Below are positions 13,719 through 13,927 of a stretch of 13,927 nt of DNA, piece by piece. This stretch comes from Chrysochromulina tobinii (lineage: Eukaryota; Haptophyta; Prymnesiales; Chrysochromulinaceae). Position numbers and translations under genes: made by a program. How positions within the stretch are numbered: position 1 is the stretch's first letter; each line of letters begins with the position of its first letter. The notes beneath the pieces are model-generated. The model ran no database searches. It was given only the letters and a program-made list of their open reading frames with translations, and was not told the DNA's origin. The stretch is from the NCBI GenBank assembly GCA_001275005.1, contig JWZX01002326.1, forward strand, positions 1 through 13,927, written 5' to 3'.

Positions 13719-13927
13719 TTTTTTCCTGTACGCAACACGTCCGTGAAGTGGTTGTGTGTGCGTGTGAAGTTAAAACGGGACGACACTGACAACAGCGGCG
13801 TGAGCGGTGAGGGTGAACGTACAGTACGACGTTCGTCAAGAGCGGTTCTGAGGTCAGGTCTAGCACCTGCCATATCGCTGAGGAAATGACGCTTTTTTTT
13901 GCCCAGGAGGTGTCCAGAGGGTGTTTC
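13719..13927 (+). other. 3' flank of the EF-hand gene
   Basis: The stretch after the stop contains a T run, a GT-rich segment (13749-13766) of the kind found near polyadenylation sites, an inverted repeat GAACGT/ACGTTC at 13815-13820 and 13829-13834 with an eight-base loop, and a run of eight T near 13890. No gene was recognised before the window ends. Confidence 0.35.

Noticed and set aside
10577-13857. Shared 13-base word GGTTCTGAGGTCA before and after the EF-hand gene
   Set aside because: One 13-base match is expected by chance in a 14 kb window; flanks do not align, so it is not evidence of a mobile element.

Overview
The window looks like nuclear DNA from a GC-rich unicellular eukaryote, most likely an alga. 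I lean towards a haptophyte-like protist, but that is inference, not proof. The eukaryotic markers are a Ty1/copia retrotransposon, a multi-BRCT DNA-damage-type protein with zinc fingers, a TALE homeodomain interrupted by a GT-AG intron, and EF-hands inside a long coiled-coil protein. Most genes have long uninterrupted reading frames and spacing is short (about 150-600 bases). No bacterial operon signals, CRISPR array, rRNA or tRNA was seen.

Layout. 1-2887: the 3' part of a copia pol (integrase, reverse transcriptase, RNase H). The integrase is broken by two frameshifts, and a polypurine tract follows the stop. 3082-6456 (+): a 1124-residue protein with BRCT domains at both ends, an RGG stretch, a Tudor-like segment, a LysM-like motif and two ZZ/C1-type zinc fingers. 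6890-7818 (+): a TALE homeodomain gene whose recognition helix is completed only after splicing, with three exons predicted. 8427-9215 (-): a small coiled-coil protein, convergent with the homeobox gene and divergent from the next gene. 9372-10451 (+): a complete L-threonine aldolase, the most certain single assignment. 10836-13718 (+): a 960-residue protein with a paired EF-hand, two runs of G-x3 repeats resembling the deca-GX3 motif of Yae1/Lto1, and coiled coils. A cluster of ACCGGT palindromes lies just upstream of it.

The genes do not form an obvious pathway. Two encode nuclear regulatory or repair-type proteins, one is a metabolic enzyme, and two are probable scaffold or cytoskeletal-type proteins. 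The points most worth following up are the unusual domain combination of the BRCT protein, the intron-split homeodomain, the G-x3 repeat/EF-hand protein with its ACCGGT cluster, and the copia end abutting the BRCT gene's 5' region. All start codons were chosen as ATG on eukaryotic grounds; exon structures are predictions without transcript support.
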